Positions 21,849 through 34,045 of a stretch of DNA of 64,000 bases are shown one piece after another. Made by a program: the position numbers and the translations under genes. This DNA comes from Terana coerulea (taxonomy: Eukaryota > Basidiomycota > Agaricomycetes > Polyporales > Phanerochaetaceae), in assembly GCA_024811115.1 (NCBI GenBank), contig JAKOGH010000103.1:1-64000 (forward strand), given 5' to 3'. A model generated the notes under the pieces. That model was given only the letters and a program-made list of their open reading frames with translations, was not told the DNA's origin and did not search any database. Within the stretch, counting starts at the first letter, position 1; each line of letters opens with the position of its first letter.

Positions 21849-24800
21849 GGACGCTGGCATAGTATAAATATTCATGATGCACTTATTGTACAGCTCATCT
21901 CAATGATATTGCGAATCCCCTCGAGACCTCGGTCACTCCTTATTTTCGGCGGCAGTGGTCCCTTCTACACTGCATACTCCTGCACGGCCCGGGAGTGGAT
22001 TTTCTTGTATCTTAAATTTATTTATCGTTGATCATATAGCTGTCCCGCGCCTTAAGAGCCGCACAAACGAATACAAGATAGTCCTAACATCAGTAGGACC
22101 ACATTTAATATGTATACCGCGAGTGTTGAGGCTATACAGCCACAGCTCGAGGAATACCGAGACAATTTCTGAATCTTATCATGCTCGGACTCGCAGGTCC
22201 AGTCCGGCAGTGACTTGAAGCACCTGGCATTGCGACAGATACATCTCATTGGAAAGGTTGAGTTTTGCATTGATAGCAACATAAGGATGCATAAGCAGTC
22301 TGGGTACTGCACTTTATATCGAGTTACTGTAAAGTACTGGTACTTGTTCCTGTTGCGAGGACTCCGCCGAGGAGGATAACAAGGTGATGGCGTGCGATCA
22401 AACTTAGTACCAAATCGGGAGATTTCGTGATAGTATGAGCTTCAACGAATTCCCTTCACTTCATTTCACTCTCTATATACACAGCAAGAGCATTTATTGT
22501 AGCTAAAAGATATCTTTATCTACCCTTGTACTTTTTATGGCGAGATGTGCAGTCCATGATATAAGGTTCGCCCTTGTCTGAGGTCTTAGTGTGTCCGAGC
22601 TCGTGACGGGTCACTGTATATGGCATATCCTGGGACCTGCAGCTGGCATATCTGTTTAGATCCGATCATAAAATTGGGCATCCTTGCCTGCATCGGTGAT
22701 CGGAGCCAAGCTGTGGGTGCAGCGGGCAAAGCGGCGGGCGGTTGAAGATGCTGGACCCTGTTTAGGAACCATGTTCTTGCAGCCAAAATCACCTGTGGTT
22801 CCGCAAGCACCAAGTACTCTAAAGTATTCTGGCAGTTTTATTCTTTATCAATAAAATCTAATGGCAACGTCACAACTGTGCACGACAGCTGTGACCTGTG
22901 ACCTGTTGTAACAGGCTATTACGGGAGGTCCGTGACTGTGACATCTAGAAGGGTCTCCAAGTGCACGAGTTGCTGCACTATAGACGCTTATGTGATGATA
23001 ATGCCCACCTGTCTAACTTGCAGAATTATTCATTATACCAAGTGTATACCATACTACTACTAAAAGGAAATCACGCAGACGTACATACCACTGACCAGCC
23101 ACAGCGCGAGTCTGGAGATAGTCGTAACGGGGTTGGTGGTCGCACCATCTCGTTTGAGCGCGTTAGCACATGCCAGGGCGGATAACGCAGGTCCATGGGA
23201 ATCCAGACGCGGCTTTCTCCCATACGACACACTGAGCAGACATCGGCGGAAAAGACGACCGCGGTACCAGCGCATGCTTCGAAGCAAAGACGAATGAGGC
23301 CGAAATGAACACGGAGAGCCAAGCAGTGACGGTGATGGTACAGAAGAGATGGGTTATAATGAGCGCCTGCATCTTGCACCGTCCGGGAGGTGTAGAGTAA
23401 CGAGGGGTGACGAGAGGGGCCTGCAGTATGGACACTCACGAGGCTTGCGCATTGTAGATGCACGGCAGGATGGAGCCGATGATGCATGAGGCGCATGTGA
23501 GTAGCGAGGCCGAGACGGATTTGCGCGGAGAAATCGATCCTTCCGCTCCGTACGTGTTGTAGGACAGCGACGAGCGGCCATTTCGGCCAGCAGCTCGTCT
23601 GGTCACTAACAGCAATCCGGAGAGAGCTTCACAAGGCTTTTCAGTACTTTAACTCGTGTAATCAGGAACCACGCCGCTCACCAGTAACCACAGGTCGTCT
23701 GGCTCCTCTACCACCACACATACGTCGGTATATGCCATCATCACAGCAACTATGAGGGCTGACGGTACGTGGTTGGATGCTTTCCCTTGCCGCCTCCTGA
23801 CTAAGTCAAGCCTCTCAGGGATCTTGGCAGCCGCGAGGATGGCGATGTGGGGTGGGCGGCTGTCTTCTTTGAGCTGGAGGCCTGTACATCAATAGCGTTT
23901 TGCGGCTGGAGGTTTGTATATGGATACCGGAAGTTGTGTTGGTGTGTTCAGAGGAAAGCTGAAGGGACGGTGTGGTAGATGGGAGTGGGCGCCATCAGGA
24001 ACCCGGCTAATTGCCGTCGCCAGAGTGGCAGTGCGATTTGATGCCTGCAACAGCCATCTACTTATAAGCGATAGCCAAAGGGCGAACGGGTTACTGCACT
24101 ATTTTCCGGACTGGAGGAGGTATAGAGATTGGGAAAGGAGGTACGTATCGAGGTTAGGCCAAGTATACGCCGGCAACTCCTTATAAAGGACTTTCGCCAA
24201 AATTTGCGGTTCGGCGCACATGGTTTTTTGACTCCTGCGGCGCAATCCGGCTAACCACCATATGGGCTCTACTTAAGTACTGACGATTTGTTGCCGAGTT
24301 TGCTTACCATCAAATTAACCTGCCGTTACGCTTCGAAGTTCCCTGCACATCTAGGCTGCATTTGGCAGGTCAGCCGATGCCAGCGGTCTTGAGGCTGCCG
24401 CGTCTGGAACTCACTTTGTATTTCTTCTGCTTAGCACGACTCCTGCGCCGCTAGGGTCTCTCAGGGCGCAACGGGCTTCATATTACCGACATCGGTGCAG
24501 TTTCGACTGGCGGTTGTCGAACGGCGGGTGTTTCGGTACCCATTCGTGGCGCCTTGCGCTGAGATCCATTGGGGCAGGGTCCTGGCGACGGACGCGGACC
24601 CGGTGCTGACAGAATGAACGTTTCAGGCCAGATTTTAACGCAGATAGGGGCTTTCACACAAGTTTGGGCAAAGCAAAGCGTGGTGTGAGTGTTCTAGACG
24701 TTGAATCTTGGCGAGTATTTAGGCCTGATCCGGAACATTCACAGGTGCCAGGCAAGGTTTGCATGCTGATTTCGGAAGAAGTGAAGCCATCCCCTGGTCG

Positions 24801-26178
24801 CCTCTTTGGTGGCACGCGGAGCTGCCCAGGAAAGCGCGGGATCAAGACGTCCGGGCGGTTTGGTTCTCCAACAGGATGCCCTAAGACTCTCACGGTTAGG
24901 ATGGAGCACTCGTCCGGGCGAGGCTGTGCAGAGGCATACCTTGCTTACGGACATGCTCGTACTCTTGCCGTCCGATATTGCTCGCTCGCCTACGTGTCTT
25001 CGCATTCTATGGGATTTGGGGCTATTGGGATAACCCTTGAAGAAAGCCCCAAGATGTCCCAAGCACGTCCCAATCTCGGCTCGTTACTGCGAAGGCTTGG
25101 TGCGTACTGAGAAAATCCTTGGATAACTTTTAGTGGGCTCGCCGATGGAACTTATCAGACCATCCTTGACTAATGATAGCCTAGGCGTGAAAGGAGACTC
25201 TGAGATGAGAGTGAAGCACGTTACGTCGCTCGTTGACGACGCTGGTACCTACCTCATAGATTCTTCGACGGTTGAATGAGGTTTGTCGTGCGCTGTTTTT
25301 CTTGCTTTCCCCCGCTGACGTCTAGTTGCAGGGCACCTTAAAGCAGCATTATGGGTATAGCTTCGCTACCGCTACGCTGGGTGCTGAGTAGACGTAGCAG
25401 TCCCTGGATATTCTGCAGCGCTCCATTTCAGTTTACGTTGTCCAACGCAAGCCAGACTTATCACCCTGTCATCGCCCTCGGTTGCGGAGAAAATGGGCGT
25501 GAGCTGCATGGCATGAATAGATATTCTGGCATGCAGGCAAGCCGCTAAAGTAAGTGGGCAATATGTATGATCTCTTTAATCAAGCACTCACCGAGTGTCT
25601 TTCTCTCTTTGAAGGAGTTTCGAGGGTGGAGTATAAGATTTTGCCCAGAAATACACTCCCCTCCATACGGCACGCTAGTAAGGTGCTGCAGTCGTCATAC
25701 TCGGATACGTTCTCCGAAGACACGGCCTTCAAGATCTTGTTACTCTTGGTGTGTTCTCCCCATCACACTTCTAGGGGAGCTTCTGCCCTGAACATGAGGT
25801 GAGTATGTACGAACTTAGTGTGAGTCTTGGCTTACCGCCTACCGTGACAAAATGAAAGAGTCCATAACCGACCACTGTCCAGACGGTTACTGCTGCGTAC
25901 GAACGTTGGCTACGGCGGCCTCAGCTACCTCCGGCCTCAGCTACGTCTGGCCTGAATGTGCCTATGTCCTGCGCGTGTTACTGGACCGCTGGGTGCCGAC
26001 CTGCTTAGGTCAGGGTGAAGCGCCAGTTAAAAACGACGATCGCGCATGCGTGAACCTGCGCAGAACCACATACCTTCCTTCCCCGTACAAGAAGTTCATA
26101 AAGTATGTTCTTCTTATGTGTCACGCTAGTTTTACCCATCCTGACAGCTTTCTCTCATTCTATCCACCGCTCAATAAG
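21849..26178. other. 4.3-kb stretch without a supported gene
   Basis: Only short frames without recognisable motifs occur. Frames at 24664-25110 (+) and 25554-25802 (+) were looked at and not accepted. No TIRs, LTRs or tandem arrays were noticed. It may be old degraded transposon sequence or long promoters. Confidence 0.45.
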
Positions 26179-26480
26179 ATGTCTGACAAGGTTGCCACCG
26201 CCAGTGCCAAGTCTGGCACGCCCACCACCGCCGCCGCTACCACCACCCCCGTCAATACCACCCCCATCAATACCACCCCCGTCACTACCACCCCCGTCAC
26301 ACCTCCAGCCGGCAGCACCGCTACCGCAGCCCTCTCCACCAACGCCCACCTCGTCATCAGCGCAACCTTTGCTCAGGGAGCAGCCGTACGTTGTGACACT
26401 GGCACTGTTGCACATGAGCAAGCATTGTTTTGACGCGTCTTCATATACAGTGCCAAAAGAAACGCGAACCTCGCAAGTAG
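26179..26480 (+). CDS. Small Thr/Ala/Pro-rich protein, unknown function
   Basis: Two exons, 26179-26385 and 26451-26480, phase 0, 78 aa. The sequence starts MSDKVATASAKSG, then has four TTPV(N/T)/TTPIN repeats encoded by an 18-bp tandem repeat (about 26245-26308). After a short hydrophobic LVISATFAQGAA stretch it ends in the basic tail CQKKREPRK. The intron has GTACGT and a TACAG acceptor. There is no N-terminal signal peptide. Not recognised; accepted because the splice gives a clean basic ending and the repeats keep frame. Confidence 0.5.
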
Positions 26481-26948
26481 CGGAGATGGGCTGAGGTAGA
26501 GGGCATGTTGGGCGAGCCTTGGACGAAGGCAGAATGCCGGAGGACTTGACGGCTGGCGACGCTCGCATCCCTCTGATTAAAATGATCAAGCTCCATATAA
26601 ATAGACATGCATAATGTAAGAAGTAACACAATCAGGGATACGCGTAAGAACGGGCAAAACGAGGGCGCATGGACGACAGGGGGTGGTGCAGAGAAACACG
26701 AGAAAATACCAGAAAATTGTGCGAGCGTTACAATGGGACAGTCAAAAAGGCAATCGAACTGTTGGCGACGGCGACGCCTCATTTGGGCGCCTATCATCTC
26801 CCGCCCGGCGGTCAGAACTTGATCGCTCCTCGTCCACACCTCCACTCGCACTGCTCATACGAGCACAGCAGCACCTGTAAAGTGTTGACTCAGACGACAA
26901 CACAACGTTCTTATTGGCTTTTGAAACCACTACCTCGCCGGACACACG
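26481..26948. other. Intergenic, likely Prp46 promoter
   Basis: 470 bp between the small Thr/Pro gene and Prp46. Nothing beyond position is recognised. Confidence 0.4.
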
Positions 26949-28576
26949 ATGGAGACGGCAACATTACCGCCATTAAACCCTCTGCTGAAAGCTTCGGGCA
27001 AGCGGACGTGGGACGTGTTTGCAGCATATCCGGATGACAGTCTGAGAGATGACGAAAAGAGGTGCGGCACGCTACATGAAGGAGCTGGATAGAGACTTAC
27101 ACTGTCTACCAGTGCACGCATCCGTCTGGCGGTCAAAATCAACGACGAATACAAGGACGCGAAGGAACTACCAGGTCCTCTACTCGCGCAGCAAGGCCAG
27201 GTCGGGCCCGCGCGGCCAAAGGAGCAGCGAAAGATGATAACAGCTGGAGGTACGCGCATGAGTCTTGTCGCGTTGGCGTAGACTCACCCAACACCCTGAC
27301 CGTCATAGCTGAGTCGGACACCGGCCGTATGATTGCCCAAATAGACCAGACACCCACCTACACCCCATCCACCTTTCTCATCAAATAACAACCTGACGAA
27401 AGCCCTGCAGCTGCACAAGACAACCCGAACGGTCAAGCCGACGTACCACCCGTCATGGAAGCTTTCGCGGGTGATATCAGGGCACTTGGGCTGGGTACGG
27501 AGTGTCGCGGTGGAGCCTGGAAACAAGTGGTTCGCAACAGGGGCGGGAGACCGAGTTATCAAGATCTGGGACTTGGCGTCGGGAGAGCTGAAGTTGTCGT
27601 TGACTGGGCACATATCGACTGTGCGGGGGCTGGCCGTGTCATCAAGACACCCGTACCTCTTCTCATGTGGTGAAGACAAGGTGTGCAGCGCACTCTTTTG
27701 TCTTAAATGCAGGCTGAAGTCTCCTATGCTCCGATAGATGGTGAAATGTTGGGATCTGGAAGCCAACAAGGTCATTCGGCACTACCATGGGCATTTGTCT
27801 GGGAGTATATGCGCTAAGCTTACACCCAACCCTTGACGTCCTCGTCACATCCGGCCGTGATGCATCTGCCCGTGTTTGGGATATGAGAACGAAGGCGCAG
27901 ATACACGTTTTGTCCGGCCACACTGCTACCGTCGCGGACGTCAAATGCCAAGAGTCAGACCCACAAGTCATCACAGGAAGCATGGACTCAACAGTGCGGT
28001 GCGTTCGTCTGACTATGCCACTTATAATTATTCGACTTATTTGTCGGCCAGACTATGGGACTTGGCAGCTGGCAAGACCATGGTTACACTGACGCACCAC
28101 AAGAAGTCCGTCCGTGCCCTTGCAATACATCCAACGGAGTACTCGTTTGCCTCGGCGTCGGCCGGCGGAAACAACATCAAGAAGTGGAAGTGCCCTGAAG
28201 GCGCGTTCGTCTTCAACTTCAGCGGGCACAACGCCATCATCAACACGCTTTCCGTCAACTCGGAAGGAGTGTTCTTCTCCGGAGGTCCGTATCACGTCAG
28301 GAGTTTTACATCATGGCGCTGACGCAAATCTAGGGGATAATGGATCGTTGACGCTCTGGGATTACGACACTGGGACGGCTTTCCAGAACATGGATGACAT
28401 ACCGCAACCGGGCTCGTTAGAAGCGGAAGCGGGCGTCTTCTGCTCAACATTCGATATGACTGGAACGAGGCTGATCACCGGTGGCGCTGACAAGACGATC
28501 AAGGTATGCGTTTTCATTGGATTGCGGCGACATGTACTCACGAAATGGGTAGATCTACGCAGAGCAGTCACGATAG
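26949..28576 (+). CDS. PRP46: Pre-mRNA-splicing factor Prp46 (PLRG1/PRL1), WD40 protein of the Prp19 complex
   Basis: Prp46 is a core subunit of the Prp19-associated (NTC) spliceosome complex. After an N-terminal helical region the conserved [20 protein letters not shown] leads into seven WD repeats. These include [70 protein letters not shown] and [15 protein letters not shown], ending GADKTIKIYAEQSR at 28576. Introns of 48-60 nt separate exons; acceptors and frames agree at every junction. Two one-base excesses break the frame: near 27374-27379 (TTTCTC) and near 27800-27804 (GGGA before GTATATG). Since this gene is essential in fungi, the lesions look like consensus errors. Confidence 0.93.
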
Positions 28577-29281
28577 TCGCACAGCTGTATTCTTACCCTA
28601 TTCTTATGCTATCGTGCTTTGTCGTCGCTACCCTCAACTACATCGGCTCGTTGACTTCCAGCGAAGCATGGGATGCTATATTGGTAAGAAGCTGACATAC
28701 AGCTGAGGGCAGATATGTTACCTCGAGCCGCATTAAAATCTCTAGGAACACGAACCATCTTTGGTTATATGAGCAAATTCAGATGAAACAATCAGATTCG
28801 AGGATTTTTTCCTGCTGGCTGGACATGAAAGCTCGGGCACGGCGACCTACCGTCAAGATTTCGGCGTCAAGTGCACCGGAGGAAACGAGCAGGGCGCCGG
28901 AGGGAACGAGCAGGGGTGGTGGCGCGTGGCTTGGTACGGTGAACGACCGGCCAGCGTGCGCTCGTGCGCTAAGCTGAGCGTGCTCACTTACCTTTTAGAC
29001 TCCCGGCTGCCATGGGACAACAGTAAGTCAATCACTATGCCTGTCAGCGCACTGCAGAAGCACATCGGAAGCTTACCGGTGATGGTCATTGGGTGTGCAG
29101 GGTGCATGCTTCTAGCTCTCCGCGTCGCCCGTCCTGACCGCTTTGCGCCGCAGCCGTGCTTTCGCCTCGGCGTCTGGCGTCCCCGCCATGGCTATAAAAG
29201 CGTATGTCGGTAATGGTCAATCCTCACTGCTCTACCAGTGTTCAGTGCTCAACTCGGCTCTCTTTCTCACCTCACCTCAAT
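28577..29281. promoter_or_regulatory. Promoter region of the secreted isochorismatase, TATA box at 29192
   Basis: GCTATAAAAG at 29191-29200 lies about 90 bp upstream of the start codon, a usual TATA position in basidiomycetes. Further upstream a 21-bp direct repeat (CCGGAGG-AACGAGCAGGG) occurs twice at about 28874-28916. Confidence 0.6.
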
Positions 29282-30233
29282 ATGCAGTTCCGCAGCTCCT
29301 TCGTTAGCCACGTCGTCTTGTTCTGCAGTCTCTTCTTGACTGGTACGTTCTCCTGCTGTCATTCTGCTTCATCTTGCTGACCAGCGAGGTAGCCTCCGCG
29401 TTCACCTACGAAAGGTTGGACAAGAACGACGCGGTCCTTCTTGTGGTCGACCACCAGGAGGGCCTGTATCAGCTAGCCCGTGACTATACCCCCGTGGATA
29501 TGAAGGCAAACATCCTCGCGCACGCTGCGCTTGGCAAGATCTTCAACCTGCCCACCATCCTCACCACGAGCGCAGACCAAGGCACGTACTCCTTGCACGT
29601 TGCTTTCAGCGCGCGGAAAACTGACGGCGAGTGTAGGCCAGAACGGACCGCTAACGGAGGAGATCGTCACGATGCACCCGAATGCACCCTTCATCCATCG
29701 CCAAGGCGAGGTGGACGCGTGGGACAACCCTGACTTCCAGGCTGCCGTGAAGGCGACGGGCAAGAAGCAAGTGATCCTCGCTGGGTTAACGACCGACGTA
29801 AGCGGTATTTCCATTTCGATGCCCCCCATACTCATCTGTCCACTCCAGGTGTGCACGGCATTCTTGGCGCTGTCCCTGAAAGATGCGGGGTACAGCGTCT
29901 TCGCCAACAGCGACGCCTCCGGCACATTCGACGTTAAGACCGCACAGGATGCCAACGACCGCATGCGCGCGGCCGGCATCAACGTCCTCTCGATGTTCGC
30001 CGTCTCCCTGGAGCTTATGCGCGACTGGAGGAACACTCCTGGCACGCCAGAGATGCTGCCCTTCTTTGACCAGTGCGTGATCTGGTTCTTAATGTGCAGC
30101 ATGTTGGCTGAGGTTGGTCATTTTTAGGTACCTTCCGCAGTACGGTTTCCTTGCGAGGAGCCACGATCAGGCCGTTTTGAACGGTACCCTCTCTGGACTC
30201 AACACTACGCTTAGCATGCAGTACCCTGTCTGA
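29282..30233 (+). CDS. Secreted isochorismatase-like hydrolase (YcaC type)
   Basis: A 20-residue hydrophobic N-terminus ending LFLTASA suggests secretion. The active-site strand is AVLLVVDHQEGL (Asp), the nucleophile is Cys in TTDVCTAFLALSLKDAGY near 29850. The blocks HRQGEVDAWDNPDF, KATGKKQVILAGL and SDASGTF match the YcaC branch of the isochorismatase superfamily, where the physiological substrate is generally unknown. Exon 2 begins at 29393 and ends at 29581 using a GC donor (CAAG|GCACGT), exon 3 begins at 29637. Another intron separates D and V before the nucleophile Cys, and a last one precedes YLPQYGFLARSHDQ. About 240 aa. The paralog at 14457-15408 shares intron positions. Confidence 0.85.
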
Positions 30234-31024
30234 GCCGTTAAGCAGGGATGAGTGTTGAGCAGCTCGTTAATAACTTTGACATCCGTTATCTCGTCTGTTT
30301 TACATGATTGTAACCTCGTGTACCATCTAGGAATACTAGCTATCTAATGAGAGTGCATGATGCTTAGATACAATGATTACGGACCTTTTGGAAGCGTCGT
30401 ATTCCACCAGACGTAAACATACAAGCCCGAAGAACTGCGAAGGACACCCAGGGCAAGGCCACCGATGGGTCTCTACAGCCTTCTCCTTCCGCACGTCCTT
30501 ATTGACCGTCACATACTCCGACGTGACGAGACTTGCACACGCCGCCGTGAAATTTCCGTGCTGCATCATATTTTTACTCTCAAGACTTCTTGTTATTTCT
30601 GCATCTACAATGATATCTCTGGACTCTCGGCAAATGCGGCGTGAGTGCCAGCGGCATATTACAGAAGCCCTAAACGGTGTTTTGCGCGCTACTACATCAA
30701 CATTTGGCAACTCGAGTTACTAGTACCGCATAGCACACAGAGGCGCACTTAACCACGCACTTAACAACCGATAGCAGCCCTGACGGTACCCTCTTAACCT
30801 CTGCAGCTGCAGCTGGTAGGTCATGATCAGTAGACGCCCTATACCAACACTATCATCGTTCCTGTATTCTCGAAGTGCACCAATTATTTGCACAAAAAAC
30901 CCCCCTCAGTGTCGCCCTAGCAGCGCCCTAACAGCACCTCTGTTTTGCAATTCGGAAAACCATACAACGGGTCAAGCTGAGGGTTTACAACCAGTTTGCG
31001 ACGTCGGACCACCGGGCCACCGAC
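30234..31024. other. Intergenic, nothing supported
   Basis: About 0.8 kb between the isochorismatase stop and the FunK1 fragment. Short frames only. Confidence 0.45.
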
Positions 31025-31149
31025 TTGCCATCAGCGGAGGTTGAAACGTTGAAGCTCGCATCTTCCCCCAAATATGGTAATCCTGTAGTTCAACTCTTAC
31101 TCTCACTCGCTGCCTGGCCTGTGGCCACTCTCACTTTGATCCCATTCTT

Positions 31150-32150
31150 TGTCTCGTTATCGACTTTGATAATTCTCTCCCGCGGAGCCCGTGAAGAACA
31201 CTACAGCCTCCATGACGGTCGATGGCCCTTGAAGGTGGACGAAGCCATCGTTAGCCAAGAGCTTAGGGAACGCACGGTGAGTACCTCTCAATCATACCTC
31301 CCGTGTTCAAAATACTCATTCGTATCGACAGGGTACTGCCCGATATATCGCCCGTGCAGTGGCTCAAGGCTGAATACTGAGACCTCGCCCACCACAACTC
31401 CGGTTTGTTCCCATGCCATCCCTTGCTGGTAAAGCTCTGGAAGTGTACGTCGCTGCATACACCCAAACGGCGTATGACGAGATGTGCGACAGTGGGGGCA
31501 AGTGTCATGGCGGGAAATGTGCAATCAAGCCAGGGACGCAACCCGATTCGACATTGGCATTTAGTCATAGGCCGTCGCACGACGTCGAGTCCATCTTCTG
31601 GACGTTCTTGACGAACCTAGTCCTTGTGCGACCGCTGGGTTCCCCACTCGAGAAAACTTTTAGCAGACCGGCCAGCAACCTGCGGAAGCTTCTCTTCAAG
31701 CACGCCATTGATAATGGGCCACACGCCGACGACGACCGCGATCCTCTACTACGATGGAAAACTTCGATTTTGAGGAGGCGCTGCATCCACAGCTGCAAAA
31801 CATCGGTCTCGGCGAGATGCTGGTAAAGCTTGCCCGAAACATTTTGCCCGAGTATTCATATCTGGAGCCGAAACCGCAGATGGATCATCTGCATTCGGAG
31901 GCGTTCAGGCGGATGTTGCTCGACTTCCTGGTCAATTACAACGATCAAGAAGACATTCAACTCGATCCGGGTTTGCACAGGGACATCATCGCTGAGGAAG
32001 CCCAGCCGAAGGGTCGGAAGCGTCGCGGAGAAAACCTGGAGTCTGATACATCCAAGCGACCCAAGACCAACGATGCCGACGGGGCTCGGTACTACTCCGC
32101 ATCCAGATTGTCTGACCGGCAAACACACCCAGACGCTGCGAGAGTCTCCG
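31150..32150 (+). pseudogene. FunK1-type protein kinase, C-terminal half only, broken
   Basis: FunK1 kinases are a large lineage-specific family in mushrooms. An IDFDNS segment near 31158 corresponds to the DFG position, followed by RERTGTARYIARAVAQG (activation segment, spliced over 31276-31331). The family signature SHDVESIFWTF lies near 31575, then a helical C-lobe ending LPEYSYLEPKPQMDHLH near 31850-31895. No N-lobe or HRD loop is present upstream. An in-frame TGA sits at 31371-31373, a frame change lies in the A4 run at 31758-31761, and another near 31185. It is a truncated relic; the basic KGRKRRGE stretch near 32010 may be read-through. Confidence 0.7.
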
Positions 32151-32539
32151 GTTCGGCCGCTTCCTCCTTGAACTACTTACCCGTCCCTTACGCATTTTCT
32201 TCACCTTCTCGTGTATTCCATACCATTACATCCTACTTTCTGGCACTTGGACTTGTGACATACTCATTTCACATCTCGCGTTGTCGTCTATCTCAATTGT
32301 AAGTAGTAGTGCTCCATCATAACTCATCTGAACCAACTCCTGCTGCATTATTGTGTTGTCGCGTGAGCGTCACTAAGCAAGTTGTTGAGCTAAACTTGTA
32401 CAGTCAATTCAAGTCAATTCAGCCATGCATAGGTACACCACAACACTATGATCCACTGGCACATGAGTCCTCTGCCCACTCTTCGTCATGACCCACTTCC
32501 ACCTGTCGTCTACTCGTCCTATTTTGTCCACAATACAAC

Positions 32540-33766
32540 TTAGAGGGTGACGGGAACACAGCCGATACCGATACCGTGCTACAGAATCCGACGTTAGCAT
32601 CCGCGAGACAGCCACAAATATGACATGAAGACATACGACGACGCCATTGGTGCACGAGACGGTGGAGTCGCTGCATTCCGAGCCGGAGCCTACGCCGATG
32701 ACGCTGATGGGCGAGCAAGTGAGACCGAGCAGGACGTTAAGGTCGCTGAGGTTGATGCCGAGAAGACCAAGGAGGGCAGAGCCGGCCTTGGAGCTAGCCT
32801 ACATCCCGCGTCGTCAGTTCATCTACTAATATCGGCATGGTTTCTAGAAAATACGTACGGGCTCAGTGCTGGTGCAGCATGCCGTGGTAGGAGCGCTAGG
32901 GGCGGGAGTGGCCGCAGGAGCAGGGGCATCATTGCGCTTGGACGAGAGGGAGATAGGCACACAGCCAATACCAATACCGTGCTGTCGGTAGGACGTGCGT
33001 CAACAGCGTGAAAAAGGAGGATAACACGGCGTGAGACGTACGACGACGCCGTTAGTGCACGAGACGGTAGAGCCGCTGCACTCGGACCCGGGTCCGACGC
33101 CGACGACGCTGATGGGCGAGCAGGTCAGGCCGAGCAGGACGTTCAGGTCGCTGATGTCGATGCCGAGGAGACCGAGGAGGGCGGAGCCGGCCTTGGAGCT
33201 CGCTTACGTCCAATACGTTGTCAGGTCTCTCTCAAGTTGATCCAAAATGGTACCCACGGGCTCAGTGCTAGCGCAGCAGGCGGTCATAGGAGCACTGGGG
33301 GCAGGAGCGGGAGCGGGGGCCTCGTTGCGCTTGGTGGTCGAAATAGGGATGCATCCAATGCCGATACCGTGCTATGATGACGGTAATGTCAGCGAGCTCA
33401 GAATAAGGTGGCGTGAAGAATATGGGACGTACGACGACGCCGTTGGTGCAAGAGACGGTTGAGCCGCTGCACTCAGACCCAGAGCCGACGCCCACCACGC
33501 TGATGGGAGAGCAGGTCAGGCCGATGCTCGCGGTGACATCCTGGACGACGACGCCAAGAAGCCCGTGAATGGCGCTTCCTGTAGCGGAGTTCGCCTGAGG
33601 CAGATATCCGGTGAGCAAAGATGACTAACCATGCTAGAAGAGGAAGACGTACGGGGACGGTGCTGGCGCAGCACGCCGTAGTAGGCGCATCGTTGCGAGC
33701 AACGGGTGTGGCGACCGCAAGAAGGGGCAGGGCAAGGATGGAAGCTGAGAGGAGGCGAGAGAACAT
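32540..33766 (-). CDS. Tandem three-unit hydrophobin (polyhydrophobin precursor)
   Basis: Seven exons join cleanly: 33653-33766, 33433-33594, 33254-33371, 33042-33202, 32859-32981, 32637-32798, 32540-32578 (292 aa, no frame errors). The signal peptide is [19 protein letters not shown]. Three class I-like hydrophobin units follow, each with a CC pair (ACCAST or ACCTST), [10 protein letters not shown](S), VSCTN and IGC. Usual hydrophobins have eight cysteines; each unit here has six, lacking the first and sixth. The linkers are [18 protein letters not shown] and [19 protein letters not shown], whose KR pair suits Kex2 cleavage. Hydrophobins coat hyphae and fruit bodies by self-assembly at interfaces. 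A CATATAAAAG-like TATA lies about 85 bp upstream of the start. Related genes are at 46064 and 59496. Confidence 0.9.
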
Positions 33767-34045
33767 CTTGCCAAGTTGCTTGAGAAGCTTGCAGGAACAT
33801 TGAGAGTGACTGCTGTTTGCTGGGGATGGACCATGGGTGAGGGTCTCTTTTATGCGTCCAGAAACGAATGCCGTACCAAACTTAGTTCGCAGGTCTACCA
33901 GACAACGGTTTGTCCCGAGCCAAACGCGAGGTAGGACCATGTTGTACTACTCCACTACGGGACGATGCAAGATGTTCATATTCGATGTCGTGCCTGACAG
34001 CGAATACGGAGGGGTGCAGTATCTGCTCAATGCTGCTACATCGAA
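33767..34045 (-). promoter_or_regulatory. Conserved hydrophobin upstream region, copy U1
   Basis: The segment is similar to the regions upstream of the hydrophobin genes starting at 46560 and 60313. Shared blocks are the TATA-like CATAAAAGAG near 33852, GCCGTACCA near 33870, and a block on the plus strand reading GATGCAAGATGTTCATATTC at about 33963 with ATCTGCTCAATGCTGCT near 34021. Similarity stops near 34040, so this copy is shorter than the others. Confidence 0.7.

Noticed and set aside
24664..25110. 148-codon plus-strand frame
   Set aside because: No domain, no splice-supported extension, atypical composition; an opposite-strand frame of similar length overlaps it.
32100..32302. Hydrophobic C-terminal extension of the FunK1 fragment
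   Set aside because: It lies beyond the end of the kinase similarity and is likely read-through of non-coding sequence.
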